Shown here piece by piece: positions 49,908 to 63,601 of a DNA stretch of 64,000 bases. The position numbers and the translations under genes were made by a program. Each line of letters opens with the position of its first letter. Within the stretch, counting starts at the first letter, position 1. The notes beneath the pieces are model-generated. The model was given only the letters and a program-made list of their open reading frames with translations, was not told the DNA's origin and did not search any database. The stretch is taken from NCBI RefSeq assembly GCF_001418345.1, contig NZ_LIPW01000003.1, forward strand, positions 1 through 64,000, read 5' to 3'. The DNA comes from Pseudidiomarina woesei. GTDB taxonomy: Bacteria > Pseudomonadota > Gammaproteobacteria > Enterobacterales > Alteromonadaceae.

Positions 49908-49946
49908 GGCCAATTTCTCCTCGCTATGCAAAGCTAAAAACAGGGC

Positions 49947-52444
<2,498 letters not shown>

Positions 52445-52477
52445 ATAAGCTCTCCGCGTTCCTTCAGCCTAATCAAG

Positions 52478-53758
<1,281 letters not shown>

Positions 53759-53844
53759 TTATCGCAGAAAAAAGCACCGCTGTCGTGCTCACAACGTAGA
53801 AAAAACGGGGGATTTCGGTAACTTAACTGGATTTGCACAAGGCG

Positions 53845-53858
53845 TGCATAAGTATTCA
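53845..53858. promoter_or_regulatory. Putative ArgR box
   Basis: TGCATAAGTATTCA matches the ArgR consensus TGAAT-WWWW-ATTCA at nine of the ten fixed positions, with one G in the centre. It lies in the 178-base gap between pabA and argD. The typical second box 3 bases away is not convincing, and the best -10 (GATAAT, near 53757-53762) is about 85 bases away, so function is uncertain. Confidence 0.4.
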
Positions 53859-53870
53859 ATTCAGGCGGTT

Positions 53871-54458
53871 TTATGCTGAATAGGTAAGCGTTAAAAAATT
53901 TTTAAAAACATCATGCCCATACTCACTTTCAATGGCTTCTGGGTGATATTGCACCCCCCAAATAGGCAAATCACGATGATGCACCGCCATAATTTCTCGT
54001 TCGCCCTCAGCGTCGCTTACCCACGCATCAACAACCAAGGTTTCCGGTATGGAATTCGAGGCCAACACCAATGAATGATAGCGAGCCACGCGAAAGCGCT
54101 GCGGTAAATTTGTGAACAGCCCTTGGCCATTATTTTCTAATAGAGAAGTTTTGCCGTGCATGACTTGCTTGGCACGCACAACGTGCGCGCCGAACACTTG
54201 GCCTATGGCCTGATGACCCAAGCACACGCCTAGTATTGGCACCTTACCGGCAAAGGTGCGAATTGCGTCTAAGGTAATGCCCGCTTCATTCGGCGTACAA
54301 GGCCCTGGCGATATGACAATACCTGTTAGCGGCATGGCACGCATTTGCTCAATACTTATTTGATCGTTGCGTACCACGTCTATTTCCGCACCAAGCTCGC
54401 GAAAATAGCGAGCTACATTGTGGGTAAACGAGTCATAGTTGTCGATAAGTAACAACAT
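53871..54458 (-). CDS. pabA: Aminodeoxychorismate synthase glutamine amidotransferase PabA
   Basis: PabA supplies ammonia from glutamine to PabB in p-aminobenzoate and folate synthesis, and may serve TrpE. The 195-aa class I amidotransferase has LLIDNYDSFTHN, catalytic Cys in GVCLGHQAIGQ, and His/Glu in YHPEAIES. It begins 3 bases after trpS, at the end of a rpe-trpS-pabA unit. Confidence 0.93.
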   Translation of the reverse strand: MLLLIDNYDSFTHNVARYFRELGAEIDVVRNDQISIEQMRAMPLTGIVISPGPCTPNEAGITLDAIRTFAGKVPILGVCLGHQAIGQVFGAHVVRAKQVMHGKTSLLENNGQGLFTNLPQRFRVARYHSLVLASNSIPETLVVDAWVSDAEGEREIMAVHHRDLPIWGVQYHPEAIESEYGHDVFKNFLTLTYSA

Positions 54459-54461
54459 AAA

Positions 54462-55466
54462 TTATGGGCGCGGCACAAACCCAATTACGTCGTACACCTT
54501 GCGCAACGTTTGTGCTGCATGCTCGCTAGCAGCATCTGCGCCTTTGCCCATCACTTGGTTCAAATAGTCGCGATTGTTTCTCAACTCGTGATAGCGCTGC
54601 TGAATAGGCTCTAACATGGCAACCACAGCTGCCGCCGTATCACCTTTTAAATGACCGTACATTTTGTCTTCATAGTCCGGCACTAAATCGGCAATCGCAC
54701 GCCCTGTTGCCGCAGACAAAATCGACAATAAATTCGATACGCCAGGTTTTTCTTCGGTATTAAAGTAAATACGCGCCTGCTCGTCGGAGTCTGTTACTGC
54801 ACGTTTTAGCTTTTTGGTTATTTTCTTGGGGTCTTCCAGCAAGCCAATAAAGTTATTCTCGTTGTCATCTGACTTTGACATTTTCTTGGTTGGGTCTTGC
54901 AGACTCATCACGCGTGCACCCACTTCTGGAATAAAAGGGTCGGGAATAGTAAACACGTCGCCATAAATATTATTGAACCGAGTTGCCACGTCACGCGCCA
55001 GCTCAAGGTGTTGCTTCTGGTCGTTACCCACCGGCACTTCGTTTGCTTGATACAACAAAATATCGGCAGCCATGAGCGCTGGGTAGGTAAACAAACCGGC
55101 ATTAATATTGTTGGCATGACGGTCAGACTTGTCTTTGAATTGCGTCATGCGGTTTAACTCACCCATTTGGGTGTAGCAATTCAAAACCCATGCAAGTTGC
55201 GCGTGCTCTGGCACATGAGACTGCACAAAAATAACGCTCTTGTCTGGGTCTAAACCACAGGCCATATACAACGCTAAACCGTCGAGGGTTGCTTCACGCA
55301 ATGCTGCTGGGTCTTGCCGCACGGTAATAGCGTGCAAATCAACGAGCATAAACCGACAGTCATGGGTGTCTTGCATGTTTACCCACTGACGCAAGGCGCC
55401 AATGTAGTTGCCAATAGAAAGTTGTCCTGATGGCTGACAGCCACTTAATACAATCGGTTTACTCAT
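54462..55466 (-). CDS. trpS: Tryptophanyl-tRNA synthetase
   Basis: TrpS charges tRNA-Trp. The 334-aa class I synthetase (E. coli 334) has [17 protein letters not shown] with the HIGH-type NYIG and the KMSKS motif in [12 protein letters not shown]. It lies 18 bases after rpe; E. coli has gph between rpe and trpS, which is missing here. Confidence 0.97.
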   Translation of the reverse strand: MSKPIVLSGCQPSGQLSIGNYIGALRQWVNMQDTHDCRFMLVDLHAITVRQDPAALREATLDGLALYMACGLDPDKSVIFVQSHVPEHAQLAWVLNCYTQMGELNRMTQFKDKSDRHANNINAGLFTYPALMAADILLYQANEVPVGNDQKQHLELARDVATRFNNIYGDVFTIPDPFIPEVGARVMSLQDPTKKMSKSDDNENNFIGLLEDPKKITKKLKRAVTDSDEQARIYFNTEEKPGVSNLLSILSAATGRAIADLVPDYEDKMYGHLKGDTAAAVVAMLEPIQQRYHELRNNRDYLNQVMGKGADAASEHAAQTLRKVYDVIGFVPRP

Positions 55467-55484
55467 GGTTGTTGGGTCCGTTTT

Positions 55485-56156
55485 TTACGACACAGACGCA
55501 AGCTGTTCGCGCATATCGCGAATCACTTTTGCGTAATCAGGTTGGTTAAAAATCGCAGAGCCTGCGACAAACATATCAGCGCCAGCGGCGGCAATTTCCG
55601 CAATATTATCGACTTTGACACCGCCGTCAATTTCTAAACGAATATCACGGCCACTTGCCGTAATTATTTGGCGCGCTTGGCGCAGCTTATCTAAGGTGGC
55701 GGGAATAAATGACTGGCCACCAAAGCCAGGGTTTACCGACATCAACAAAATGACATCGACTTTGTCCAGCACATAATCTAAATAATGCAGTGGTGTTGCT
55801 GGGTTAAATACCAAGCCAGCTTGGCAGCCAGCGTCTTTTATTTGTTGTAGTGATCGGTCGATATGAGTCGAAGCTTCTGGATGAAAGGTAATGATAGACG
55901 CGCCAGCTTTGGCGAAGTCGTCAATCATACGATCCACCGGCTGCACCATTAAATGCACATCAATTGGTGCGCTAATACCGTAATCTCGTAACGCTTTGCA
56001 CACCATGGGGCCGATAGTTAAGTTCGGCACAAAGTGATTGTCCATAACATCAAAGTGAACGACGTCTGCGCCCGCTTCTAACACGTTTTCGACTTCTTCG
56101 CCTAGTCGCGCAAAGTCGGCTGATAGTATCGATGGAGCAATAAGAAAATCGCGCAT
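55485..56156 (-). CDS. rpe: Ribulose-phosphate 3-epimerase
   Basis: Rpe interconverts ribulose-5-phosphate and xylulose-5-phosphate. The 223-aa TIM-barrel protein (E. coli 225) begins [21 protein letters not shown], with [12 protein letters not shown] and [10 protein letters not shown]. The ATG at 56156 with GAGGAC is chosen; the frame open to 56216 is longer than the family. Confidence 0.96.
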   Translation of the reverse strand: MRDFLIAPSILSADFARLGEEVENVLEAGADVVHFDVMDNHFVPNLTIGPMVCKALRDYGISAPIDVHLMVQPVDRMIDDFAKAGASIITFHPEASTHIDRSLQQIKDAGCQAGLVFNPATPLHYLDYVLDKVDVILLMSVNPGFGGQSFIPATLDKLRQARQIITASGRDIRLEIDGGVKVDNIAEIAAAGADMFVAGSAIFNQPDYAKVIRDMREQLASVS

Positions 56157-56316
56157 AATGTCCTCGCCGGTCACAAAGTTGCCATAGTGTACCAAAGGTG
56201 GCGCAACCCTTGCCACGCTTAAGCTGAATTAAGCCTCAAAAAATATCAGAATAGAGTTGGCAGATGCGTCGATTTCTTGCTATTTTAGTAGCTCAATTAT
56301 TAAGCGGAGGTTCTCC

Positions 56317-56619
56317 ATGAAACTGTCATTCATGTCAGTAATGGTTGCAACAGGCTTTGTGCTCATCAGCGCAACGTCCGCTTATGCTTGGCAAAATGAC
56401 CAAGCAAAAACCGTCAGCGAATGCGAAGCTCTGATGAAAAACAGTGAACACGTTGACTCCCACGCTATCTGCCAAGCTCCTGAACAAAGTGTGACCTGGG
56501 GCGGCTGGTTCAGCGGCAAGAGCCGTTCAACACAATTTCACTTCCTCGACTTATTTGAACTGCTCTTTGGTAGCGGTGAATCAAAACAACGTGACTATAA
56601 TCGCCCAATAAGCGGTTAA
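56317..56619 (+). CDS. Small secreted protein with a DUF2970-like C-terminal motif
   Basis: This 100-aa protein has a signal peptide (cleavage after SAYA, about residue 24) and two cysteines (SECEAL, AICQAP). Its last 25 residues, with LFELLFGSG and KQRDYNRP, echo the next gene (LAALFGVQ and NRQRDFNHG). No family was recognised. GGAGG precedes the ATG at 56317. It starts a two-gene unit with the DUF2970 gene 4 bases later. Confidence 0.7.
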   Translation: MKLSFMSVMVATGFVLISATSAYAWQNDQAKTVSECEALMKNSEHVDSHAICQAPEQSVTWGGWFSGKSRSTQFHFLDLFELLFGSGESKQRDYNRPISG

Positions 56620-56623
56620 CGAC

Positions 56624-56842
56624 ATGTCTAAACACATGCCCGAACAACAGCCGCAAAAGCCTCGTTTCTGGGATATCGTTGTTAGTGTTCTAGCGGCACT
56701 TTTTGGGGTGCAATCCGACAAAAATCGCCAACGCGACTTCAACCACGGTAATCCCGCTGTTTACGTCGCCATTGGCGCAGTGTTTGTGGTTCTTTTCGTG
56801 CTCACACTTATTCTGGTAGTTAACTGGGTTGCTCCAGGCTAA
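56624..56842 (+). CDS. DUF2970 small membrane protein
   Basis: This 72-aa protein has a cytosolic N-terminus (FWDIVVSVLAALFGVQS, then KNRQRDFNHG) and one C-terminal membrane helix (about 46-68), the standard DUF2970 layout. Function is unknown. Its 3' end overlaps convergent prlC by 23 bases. Confidence 0.85.
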   Translation: MSKHMPEQQPQKPRFWDIVVSVLAALFGVQSDKNRQRDFNHGNPAVYVAIGAVFVVLFVLTLILVVNWVAPG

Positions 56843-58877
56843 CAATACCACTGTGGCGTAGCAGCGCATCGACACTTGGCTCACGCCCGCGAAACTCTTT
56901 AAATAGCTCCATCGCGTCACGCGATCCACCACGTTCTAATATAGCCCGAAGAAAGTCCTGCCCAGTATCACGATTGAAAATACCCTCTTCTTCAAAACGC
57001 GAATAGGCGTCTGCAGACAATACTTCGGCCCATTTATAGCTGTAGTAACCTGCCGCATAACCGCCGGCAAAAATATGCCCAAAGCCATGTTGAAAACGGT
57101 TGTACGCTGGCGGTTTACGCACCGCAACTTGCTCACGAACTGCATCAAGCGTTTGCTGAATAGTGTCGCCATCCGTTGGGTTGTAGTCACGGTGAATACG
57201 CAAGTCGAATAGACTGAACTCCAACTGCCGCACCATTTGCATGGCTGACTGAAAGTTACGTGCGGCTAGCATGTTATCGAGCAAATGTTGTGGTAACGGT
57301 TCGCCCGTTTCATGGTGGCCAGAAATCATCGCCAATGCTTCTGGTTCCCAGCACCAGTTTTCTAAGAACTGCGACGGTAGCTCAACCGCGTCCCAAGCCA
57401 CGCCGTTAATACCTGACACGCCAGCAACATCTACTTTGGTCAGCATATGGTGCAAACCATGACCAAATTCGTGGAACAAAGTGAGCACTTCATCATGGGT
57501 AAACAGCGCCGGCTTACCGCCAACAGGCTTATTAAAATTACAGGTTAAATAGGCCACCGGTAACTGCAATTGATGTTGCGCCGTAATTCGACGTACTGCA
57601 CATTCAGCCATCCAAGCACCGCCACGTTTACCTGTGCGTGCATATAAATCAAGAAAGAAGCTACCACGTACGTCGCCGTTGTTATCGGTAATAACAAAGT
57701 AACGAACCTGCGGATGCCAAGTTTCGGCATTTTCTTGTTCTTCAATGCGCAGGCCAAACAACGTCTGCACCACATTAAATAAACCACTAACCACCTGTTG
57801 TTCAGGAAAATAAGGGCGTAGTTGCTCATCAGAAATAGCATAACGCTGTTGTTTCAGCTTTTCGCTGTAATAGGCAACGTCCCAAGCTTCTAGGTGGGTG
57901 ACAGCAAAATTCTGCTGGGCAAAATCCAGCAGCTCTTGATAGTCTTGGCGCGCTTGCGGTAGCGAATGTTGCGCTAAGTCCATTAAAAACTGTTCAACCT
58001 GCGCAGGTGACTCTGCCATTTTGGTTGCCAAGCTCAGTTCAGCATAATTGGCAAAGCCGAGTAACTGAGCTAGCTCATGACGCAGCGCCAAGGTTTCGGC
58101 CATAATCGCGCTATTATCAAATTGACCTGCCTGCGGCCCTTGATCAGACGCTCGGGTGCAGAAGGCTTCATACATAACTCGGCGCAACTCTTGATTATCG
58201 GCGTAGGTCATTACCGGCAAATAACTTGGAAAGTCTAAGCCAAAACGCCAACCTGTTTGCTCGTGTTCTTCCGCTGCTGCTTTGGCTGCGGCAAGCGCAC
58301 TCTCAGGTAAACCCGCTAACTCAGATTCATCGGTCACTAAATAATGCCAGCTGTCAGTTGCATCCAATAAATGATTGCTAAATTGCGATGATAACTCAGA
58401 AAGTTTGGTTTGAATTTGAGCATAACGTTGTTTTTGCTCGGCAGGCAAAGCAATGCCCGACAGCTCAAAATCACGCAAAGTGTCGGTCACCACTTTGCGC
58501 TGTGCTTCCGTTAAACTGGCGAAGCTGTCGCTGGCGTGCAGTGCTTTAAACCCTTGATACAAACCTTCATGCTGACCGACAAAGGTGCCGTATTCAGACA
58601 ATAGCGGCAGGCATTGATCATGAGCTTCACGTAACTCGGCTGAGCTCATCACCGCATTTAAATGCGATACCGGCGACCAGCTGCGCTCCAGTAAATCATC
58701 AACCTGTTCAAGTGGCTCAACCAACCCTTCCCAGCTAAAATCGCCTACAGCTACCACCTGCTCGATGGTTTGTTTACAATCGGCAATTCGCTGCGTTATC
58801 GCTTCGACAATATGCTCAGGTTGTATGGCTGAAAATGGCGGTAAATGGTAATCACTGAGCAAAGGGTTTTGACTCAT
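56820..58877 (-). CDS. prlC: Oligopeptidase A
   Basis: PrlC is a cytosolic zinc endopeptidase of the M3 (thimet) family that degrades signal peptides and other short peptides. The 685-aa protein (E. coli 680) has the zinc motif LFHEFGHGLHHM (about 467-478) and the downstream glutamate. In some gammaproteobacteria prlC and gor are near each other, as here. Confidence 0.95.
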   Translation of the reverse strand: MSQNPLLSDYHLPPFSAIQPEHIVEAITQRIADCKQTIEQVVAVGDFSWEGLVEPLEQVDDLLERSWSPVSHLNAVMSSAELREAHDQCLPLLSEYGTFVGQHEGLYQGFKALHASDSFASLTEAQRKVVTDTLRDFELSGIALPAEQKQRYAQIQTKLSELSSQFSNHLLDATDSWHYLVTDESELAGLPESALAAAKAAAEEHEQTGWRFGLDFPSYLPVMTYADNQELRRVMYEAFCTRASDQGPQAGQFDNSAIMAETLALRHELAQLLGFANYAELSLATKMAESPAQVEQFLMDLAQHSLPQARQDYQELLDFAQQNFAVTHLEAWDVAYYSEKLKQQRYAISDEQLRPYFPEQQVVSGLFNVVQTLFGLRIEEQENAETWHPQVRYFVITDNNGDVRGSFFLDLYARTGKRGGAWMAECAVRRITAQHQLQLPVAYLTCNFNKPVGGKPALFTHDEVLTLFHEFGHGLHHMLTKVDVAGVSGINGVAWDAVELPSQFLENWCWEPEALAMISGHHETGEPLPQHLLDNMLAARNFQSAMQMVRQLEFSLFDLRIHRDYNPTDGDTIQQTLDAVREQVAVRKPPAYNRFQHGFGHIFAGGYAAGYYSYKWAEVLSADAYSRFEEEGIFNRDTGQDFLRAILERGGSRDAMELFKEFRGREPSVDALLRHSGIVSLEQPS

Positions 58878-59043
58878 ACAACTTCCTCTTGAATAATGCG
58901 CATATACGCGAAGTAAGCACGAAGTACGCGCGAACCGAATAATGGCTTAATTGACGCGCAATTCGTACTCTCAATTCTGCTTTAATTATGGGTCTTGTTG
59001 GCTTTTTTCAAGGCATAACACGACCTAACAACAGGGAACTATT

Positions 59044-61329
59044 ATGACAACATACACCGCAAGTTGGTTGCGTCATACGGCACTAGGCATAACCACCGCT
59101 GTATTGATATCAGGTTGTAGCACACTTCATAACGCCAGTGAACCAGCACCAGTAACATCTGCAGATGAATCGCATATTAATCTCGACACGCTGTATGCTG
59201 AAGGCAAATATAACGCCCGTGGCGTTGGCCCAACCCGCTGGTTAGCTGATGGTAGTGGCTATACGGTGTTAGAAAGTGCTGCAAACGGTGGTCACGACTT
59301 AGTGCGTTATCATCCAGAAACCCAACAACGCACCCTGTTAGTCAAAGCCGATGAGGTGCGCCCATCAGCTAATGAAGAGCCTCTGCATATTGCCGATTAC
59401 AGCTGGTCAGAAGACGGCGATAAGTTACTCATATTTACCAATACGAAACGGTCGTGGCGAACGCATACCCTTGGTGACTATTGGGTGTTTGACCTTAACA
59501 GCAAGCGCTTGCAAAAACTTGGCGGCCAAGCTGAACCCTCTACCTTGCAATTTGCCAAGTTTGACCCACAAGGCAATCGTGTTGCCTACGTAATGAAAAA
59601 CAACATTTACGTGGAAGAGCTTGCAAATTCACGCATTACTCAATTAACGCGCGACGGCAATGACACTATCGTAAATGGTACTTTTGACTGGGTGAACGAA
59701 GAAGAATTTTTCTTGCGTGATGGTTTTCGCTGGAGCCCTGACGGTAAGTCTATTGCTTATTGGCAACTAGACACCGAAGGCACTCCGTTGTTTACCATGA
59801 TTAACAACACCGACGCGCTATACCCAACGTTAAAACAGTTTCCTTACCCGAAAGTAGGCGAAACAAACGCCGCAATGCGCATTGGCGTCATGCCAGCAAG
59901 TGGCGGTAAAACCACTTGGATGAAGGTACCTGGCGATGCTCGCCAACATTATTTAGTGCGCATGCAATGGGCCGGTAATAGCCAGCAGCTACTTATTCAA
60001 CAATTAACCCGTTCACAAGCGGTCAATAAGGCCTATTTAGCCAATGCGAAGTCAGGCGCAGTGCGTGAACTGCTGCAAGAAACCACCGACAGCTGGGCTG
60101 AATATGTCGACGACGTACAGTTTATTGACCAAGGCCAAGCATTTACCTGGTTAAGCGAGCGTAGCGGCTTCCGCCATATTTATGTGGTGCAGCGCGACAC
60201 TGGGCGGCTCAGCACCATCACGCGCGGAAACTGGGACGTTATTGAAGTACTACAAATTAATCCCAAAACTGGTTGGGTATACTTTATTGCCTCACCAGAA
60301 ACGCCGCTAGAACGATATTTGTTCCGCGCCAGTTTAGACGGCAGTGGTAAGTTGGAACGCTTAACACCAGATCAACCAGGCACGCACAGCTATCAGCTAT
60401 CTGCCGATGCTAAATACGCCGTACATACCTTTTCTGACGTGAACACCATGCCGGTGGTAGACATGATTAGCCTGCCCGATCACCAAAGCATTCGCGTTAT
60501 TAAAGACAACAACCAAGCCCAAGATGCATTTGATAAGCTAAAACGCGGCATGTTTGAATTTTTTCAAGTGGAAGCCCGCGACGGTTTAAAACTTGACGGC
60601 TTTTTGATGAAGCCCGCTGACTTTGACCCAAACAAAAAATACCCCATTGTATTTTATGTCTATGGCGAGCCATGGGGACAAACCGTCAGCAACAGCTGGG
60701 GCGGTGAACGCTTTATGTTTCACAACTACTTAACCCAACAAGGTTATCTTGTGGCTTCCGTGGATAACCGCGGAACACGCTCGCCGCGAGGTTTTGAGTG
60801 GCGCCGCTCAATTTATAAAAACCTTGGTGTTATTACCGTGCGAGATCAGTACGATGCGCTGCAAGCCATGCTCGATCGCTGGGCATTCATTGATGCCAAT
60901 CGGGTGGGTATATGGGGCCACAGCGGTGGTGGTTCGCAGACATTAAATGCTCTGTTCCGCTACCCAGACGCTTACCATGTAGGCATGGCTTTAGCACCGG
61001 TTCCCGACTTGACGTTGTACGACACTATTTACCAAGAGCGTTATTCAGGCTTGCTTCCCGAGTCAGCAGCAAGCTACCGCGAAACATCAGCCATTACCCA
61101 TGCCAAAAACTTGCAAGGCGACTTGTTACTGGTACACGGTACCGGCGATGACAATGTGCATTTTCAAGGTTCAGAGCGCTTAGTGAATGAACTGGTGAAG
61201 CATGGTAAACAATTTGATTATTTTGCTTACCCTAATCGTACCCATGGTATTGCCGAAGGCGAGGGTACGACGCAACATTTGCGAACCATGATGATTGAGT
61301 TTTTAAAGCAAAACTTACCGCTAAACTAA
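59044..61329 (+). CDS. DPP-IV-like S9 family peptidase, lipoprotein
   Basis: This 761-aa peptidase removes dipeptides, typically Xaa-Pro, from peptides in the periplasm. It has a lipoprotein signal (LISGC, cysteine at about 25), a beta-propeller DPP-IV N-terminal domain (about 110-480) with the N-terminus-binding Glu pair in DWVNEEEF, and a C-terminal alpha/beta-hydrolase (about 520-760). The nucleophile motif is GHSGGG, where the more usual form is GxSYGG; the acid is in GTGDDNVH and the His in NRTHG. AGGGAA precedes the start. Single gene. Confidence 0.9.
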   Translation: MTTYTASWLRHTALGITTAVLISGCSTLHNASEPAPVTSADESHINLDTLYAEGKYNARGVGPTRWLADGSGYTVLESAANGGHDLVRYHPETQQRTLLVKADEVRPSANEEPLHIADYSWSEDGDKLLIFTNTKRSWRTHTLGDYWVFDLNSKRLQKLGGQAEPSTLQFAKFDPQGNRVAYVMKNNIYVEELANSRITQLTRDGNDTIVNGTFDWVNEEEFFLRDGFRWSPDGKSIAYWQLDTEGTPLFTMINNTDALYPTLKQFPYPKVGETNAAMRIGVMPASGGKTTWMKVPGDARQHYLVRMQWAGNSQQLLIQQLTRSQAVNKAYLANAKSGAVRELLQETTDSWAEYVDDVQFIDQGQAFTWLSERSGFRHIYVVQRDTGRLSTITRGNWDVIEVLQINPKTGWVYFIASPETPLERYLFRASLDGSGKLERLTPDQPGTHSYQLSADAKYAVHTFSDVNTMPVVDMISLPDHQSIRVIKDNNQAQDAFDKLKRGMFEFFQVEARDGLKLDGFLMKPADFDPNKKYPIVFYVYGEPWGQTVSNSWGGERFMFHNYLTQQGYLVASVDNRGTRSPRGFEWRRSIYKNLGVITVRDQYDALQAMLDRWAFIDANRVGIWGHSGGGSQTLNALFRYPDAYHVGMALAPVPDLTLYDTIYQERYSGLLPESAASYRETSAITHAKNLQGDLLLVHGTGDDNVHFQGSERLVNELVKHGKQFDYFAYPNRTHGIAEGEGTTQHLRTMMIEFLKQNLPLN

Positions 61330-61339
61330 GTTCTTTTAG

Positions 61340-62047
61340 TTACACTTGGTAGTCTAAGTAATCCGCGTTAAGCACGGTAATGCCGTGCTTGCGCAACCAC
61401 ACCTCAGCATCTTGAAAGTTTGGCGAGTGCTGCTCAACCAACTGCCAAAACGCTCTGCTATGGTTAAATTCCCGCAAGTGGCATAGCTCATGAATGACTA
61501 CATTGCGCACCACCCATTCTGGCGCTATCCATAGTTTCCAAGTGAATTTTAGTTCGCCCTTGCGGGTGCAGTGCCCCCATTTGCTGCGAAAGTCGCCCAC
61601 CGCCCAACCACTCGGGTTCAGGCCATGCTGCTCGGGCCACTGCGCAAAAAATTCATCAAGCCACATTTGCGCCTGTTGTTTATACCAAGCCACAACTGAC
61701 AGCCGTGGCTCTCGGTCGCCATGACTTCGCGGCGTAATGGTGGCGATAAGCTGCGTGCCTTGACGCATTACCTGCTTACGACTGGCATGCTCCACCACTA
61801 ACTGCAGCGGTTCACTGAGCCAACGCAGACGCTCTCCGGTTTGCCACTGCCGACGCTGTAAACGCCCTAATTGTTGCTGCTGCCGCGTCAAGTGGCGTTG
61901 CACCCATTCGCGCTTCTGCTCAACAAACTGCCGAATGGCCTGCTCGCTCATATGCAACGGAGCCTGCACGAATAACTTTCCGTGCTGAATTTTCAAGGCT
62001 AAATTGCGCCGTCGCTTGCTGCGATTCACGGTATAAACTGATGTCAT
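61340..62047 (-). CDS. YgjP-type M48-like metallopeptidase domain protein
   Basis: This 235-aa protein belongs to the YgjP/DUF45 family with the zinc signature HELCHLREFNHS (HExxH plus downstream His, about 185-196) and FRSKWGHC. It begins RRRNLALKI, the family start. In several restriction systems such proteins are neighbours, but none is here. No substrate is known. Convergent with the DPP-IV-like gene, 10 bases apart. Confidence 0.87.
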   Translation of the reverse strand: MTSVYTVNRSKRRRNLALKIQHGKLFVQAPLHMSEQAIRQFVEQKREWVQRHLTRQQQQLGRLQRRQWQTGERLRWLSEPLQLVVEHASRKQVMRQGTQLIATITPRSHGDREPRLSVVAWYKQQAQMWLDEFFAQWPEQHGLNPSGWAVGDFRSKWGHCTRKGELKFTWKLWIAPEWVVRNVVIHELCHLREFNHSRAFWQLVEQHSPNFQDAEVWLRKHGITVLNADYLDYQV

Positions 62048-62050
62048 AGA

Positions 62051-62099
62051 TTTAGGTCATCGATTGCGGTCATCGTTTTTTTCGACTCATTTTAGGTCA
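62051..62099. repeat. Direct repeats TTTAGGTCA / GGTCATCG upstream of ygjP-like gene and gor
   Basis: TTTAGGTCA occurs at 62051-62059 and 62091-62099; GGTCATCG occurs at 62055-62062 and 62068-62075. These lie in the 153-base gap between the divergent metallopeptidase and gor genes. They may be an activator or repressor site array, or chance. Confidence 0.35.
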
Positions 62100-62200
62100 C
62101 TTAACACTCGGGTTGCATTGCACCGCGTGGCAATTTCGGCGATCATAGTCATCTTTATGCACTTAATTCAACACGCTAGCATGTCTTAGGAGTAAAGCAC

Positions 62201-63553
62201 ATGACTCGACATTACGATTATCTGGCAATCGGCGCCGGCAGTGGCGGCATTGCATCAGCTAACCGCGCGGCCATTCGTGGCGCTAAAGCCGCTGTTATTG
62301 AAGCAAAAGCGGTTGGTGGAACCTGCGTTAATGTTGGTTGCGTACCGAAAAAAGTCATGTGGTATGGCGCCCATATTGCTGAGGCAATTAAATACAGCTC
62401 GGCGTACGGCTTTAACATTGAACAAAAAGGCTTTGACTGGGCAACGCTAGTGAAAAACCGCGAAGCCTATATTGAACGCATTCATGGTGGTTACAAACGC
62501 GGCTTTGAAAGTAACGGCGTTGAGTACATTGAAGGCTTTGCGCGCTTTGTTGACGCCAACACCGTCGAAGTAAACGGCGAGCACATTACCGCTGACCACA
62601 TTACCATTGCGGTGGGTGGCCGAGCGATGATCCCTGACGTTCCAGGTGCTGAGCACGGCATTGACTCAGACGGCTTCTTTGCGTTGAACGAACGCCCTAA
62701 CAAAGCTGTTGTGGTTGGCGCGGGCTATATTGCGGTAGAAATTGCTGGGGTATTGCATGCCCTTGGTAGCGATGCACACTTACTTGTTCGTGGCGACCGC
62801 CCTCTGCGCTACTTTGACCATGATATTACCGACGCGTTGCTTGAACGTCTAAAACAAGACGGCCCAGAGCTACACACCGGTTGTATTATTGATCGCGTTG
62901 AAAAACAAAAAGACGGTTTGCTAAGTGTTTATTGTGAAAATGGTGAGGTTATTGAAGGTGTCGATTGTTTAGTTTGGGCTATTGGTCGTGAGCCAACAAC
63001 GGACAAAATTAACTTAGCTGCGGCGGGCGTACAAGCCGATGCGCACGGGTTTATTCGCACCGACAAATACCAAAATACCAATGTTAAAGGTATTTACGCG
63101 GTTGGCGATATTACTGGTGAGGCACAATTAACGCCGGTTGCCATCAAAGCAGGCCGTTTGCTCGCTGAACGTTTGTTCAATAAAGACCTGCCCGACGCAC
63201 ACATGGATTACAGCCTAATACCAACCATTGTATTTAGTCATCCAACCATTGGTACCGTGGGCTTAACGGAAGCTGAAGCACGTGAAGTGCACGGTGACGA
63301 CGTTAAAGTTTATAAGTCTCAATTCGCAGCTATGTACAACGCAGTCACACCACATCGCGCGCTCAGTACATTTAAGTTAGTGTGCACAGGCCCAGAAGAG
63401 CGCGTTATTGGTTTGCATGGTATTGGCGAAGGCATGGATGAGATCTTGCAAGGGTTTGCGGTCGCCATGAAAATGGGCGCAACCAAAGCTGACTTTGATG
63501 CCACAGTAGCACTGCACCCAACTAGCGCAGAAGAGTTTGTCACTCTGCGATAA
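62201..63553 (+). CDS. gorA: Glutathione-disulfide reductase
   Basis: Gor reduces oxidised glutathione with NADPH. The 450-aa flavoprotein (E. coli 450) has the FAD-binding [16 protein letters not shown], the redox pair in [13 protein letters not shown], the NADPH-binding [11 protein letters not shown] and the C-terminal His-Glu in [15 protein letters not shown] precedes the ATG. Confidence 0.97.
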   Translation: MTRHYDYLAIGAGSGGIASANRAAIRGAKAAVIEAKAVGGTCVNVGCVPKKVMWYGAHIAEAIKYSSAYGFNIEQKGFDWATLVKNREAYIERIHGGYKRGFESNGVEYIEGFARFVDANTVEVNGEHITADHITIAVGGRAMIPDVPGAEHGIDSDGFFALNERPNKAVVVGAGYIAVEIAGVLHALGSDAHLLVRGDRPLRYFDHDITDALLERLKQDGPELHTGCIIDRVEKQKDGLLSVYCENGEVIEGVDCLVWAIGREPTTDKINLAAAGVQADAHGFIRTDKYQNTNVKGIYAVGDITGEAQLTPVAIKAGRLLAERLFNKDLPDAHMDYSLIPTIVFSHPTIGTVGLTEAEAREVHGDDVKVYKSQFAAMYNAVTPHRALSTFKLVCTGPEERVIGLHGIGEGMDEILQGFAVAMKMGATKADFDATVALHPTSAEEFVTLR

Positions 63554-63561
63554 CCCCATGA

Positions 63562-63588
63562 AGGCATGCGGCTTCACTCCGCATGCCT
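63562..63588. other. Perfect 10-bp stem-loop between gor and the glycosylase gene
   Basis: AGGCATGCGG and CCGCATGCCT flank a CTTCACT loop, between the convergent gor and glycosylase genes. It has no T run on either strand, so it may stabilise 3' ends or terminate weakly. Confidence 0.4.
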
Positions 63589-63601
63589 ATCCCCGCGAAT
63601 T

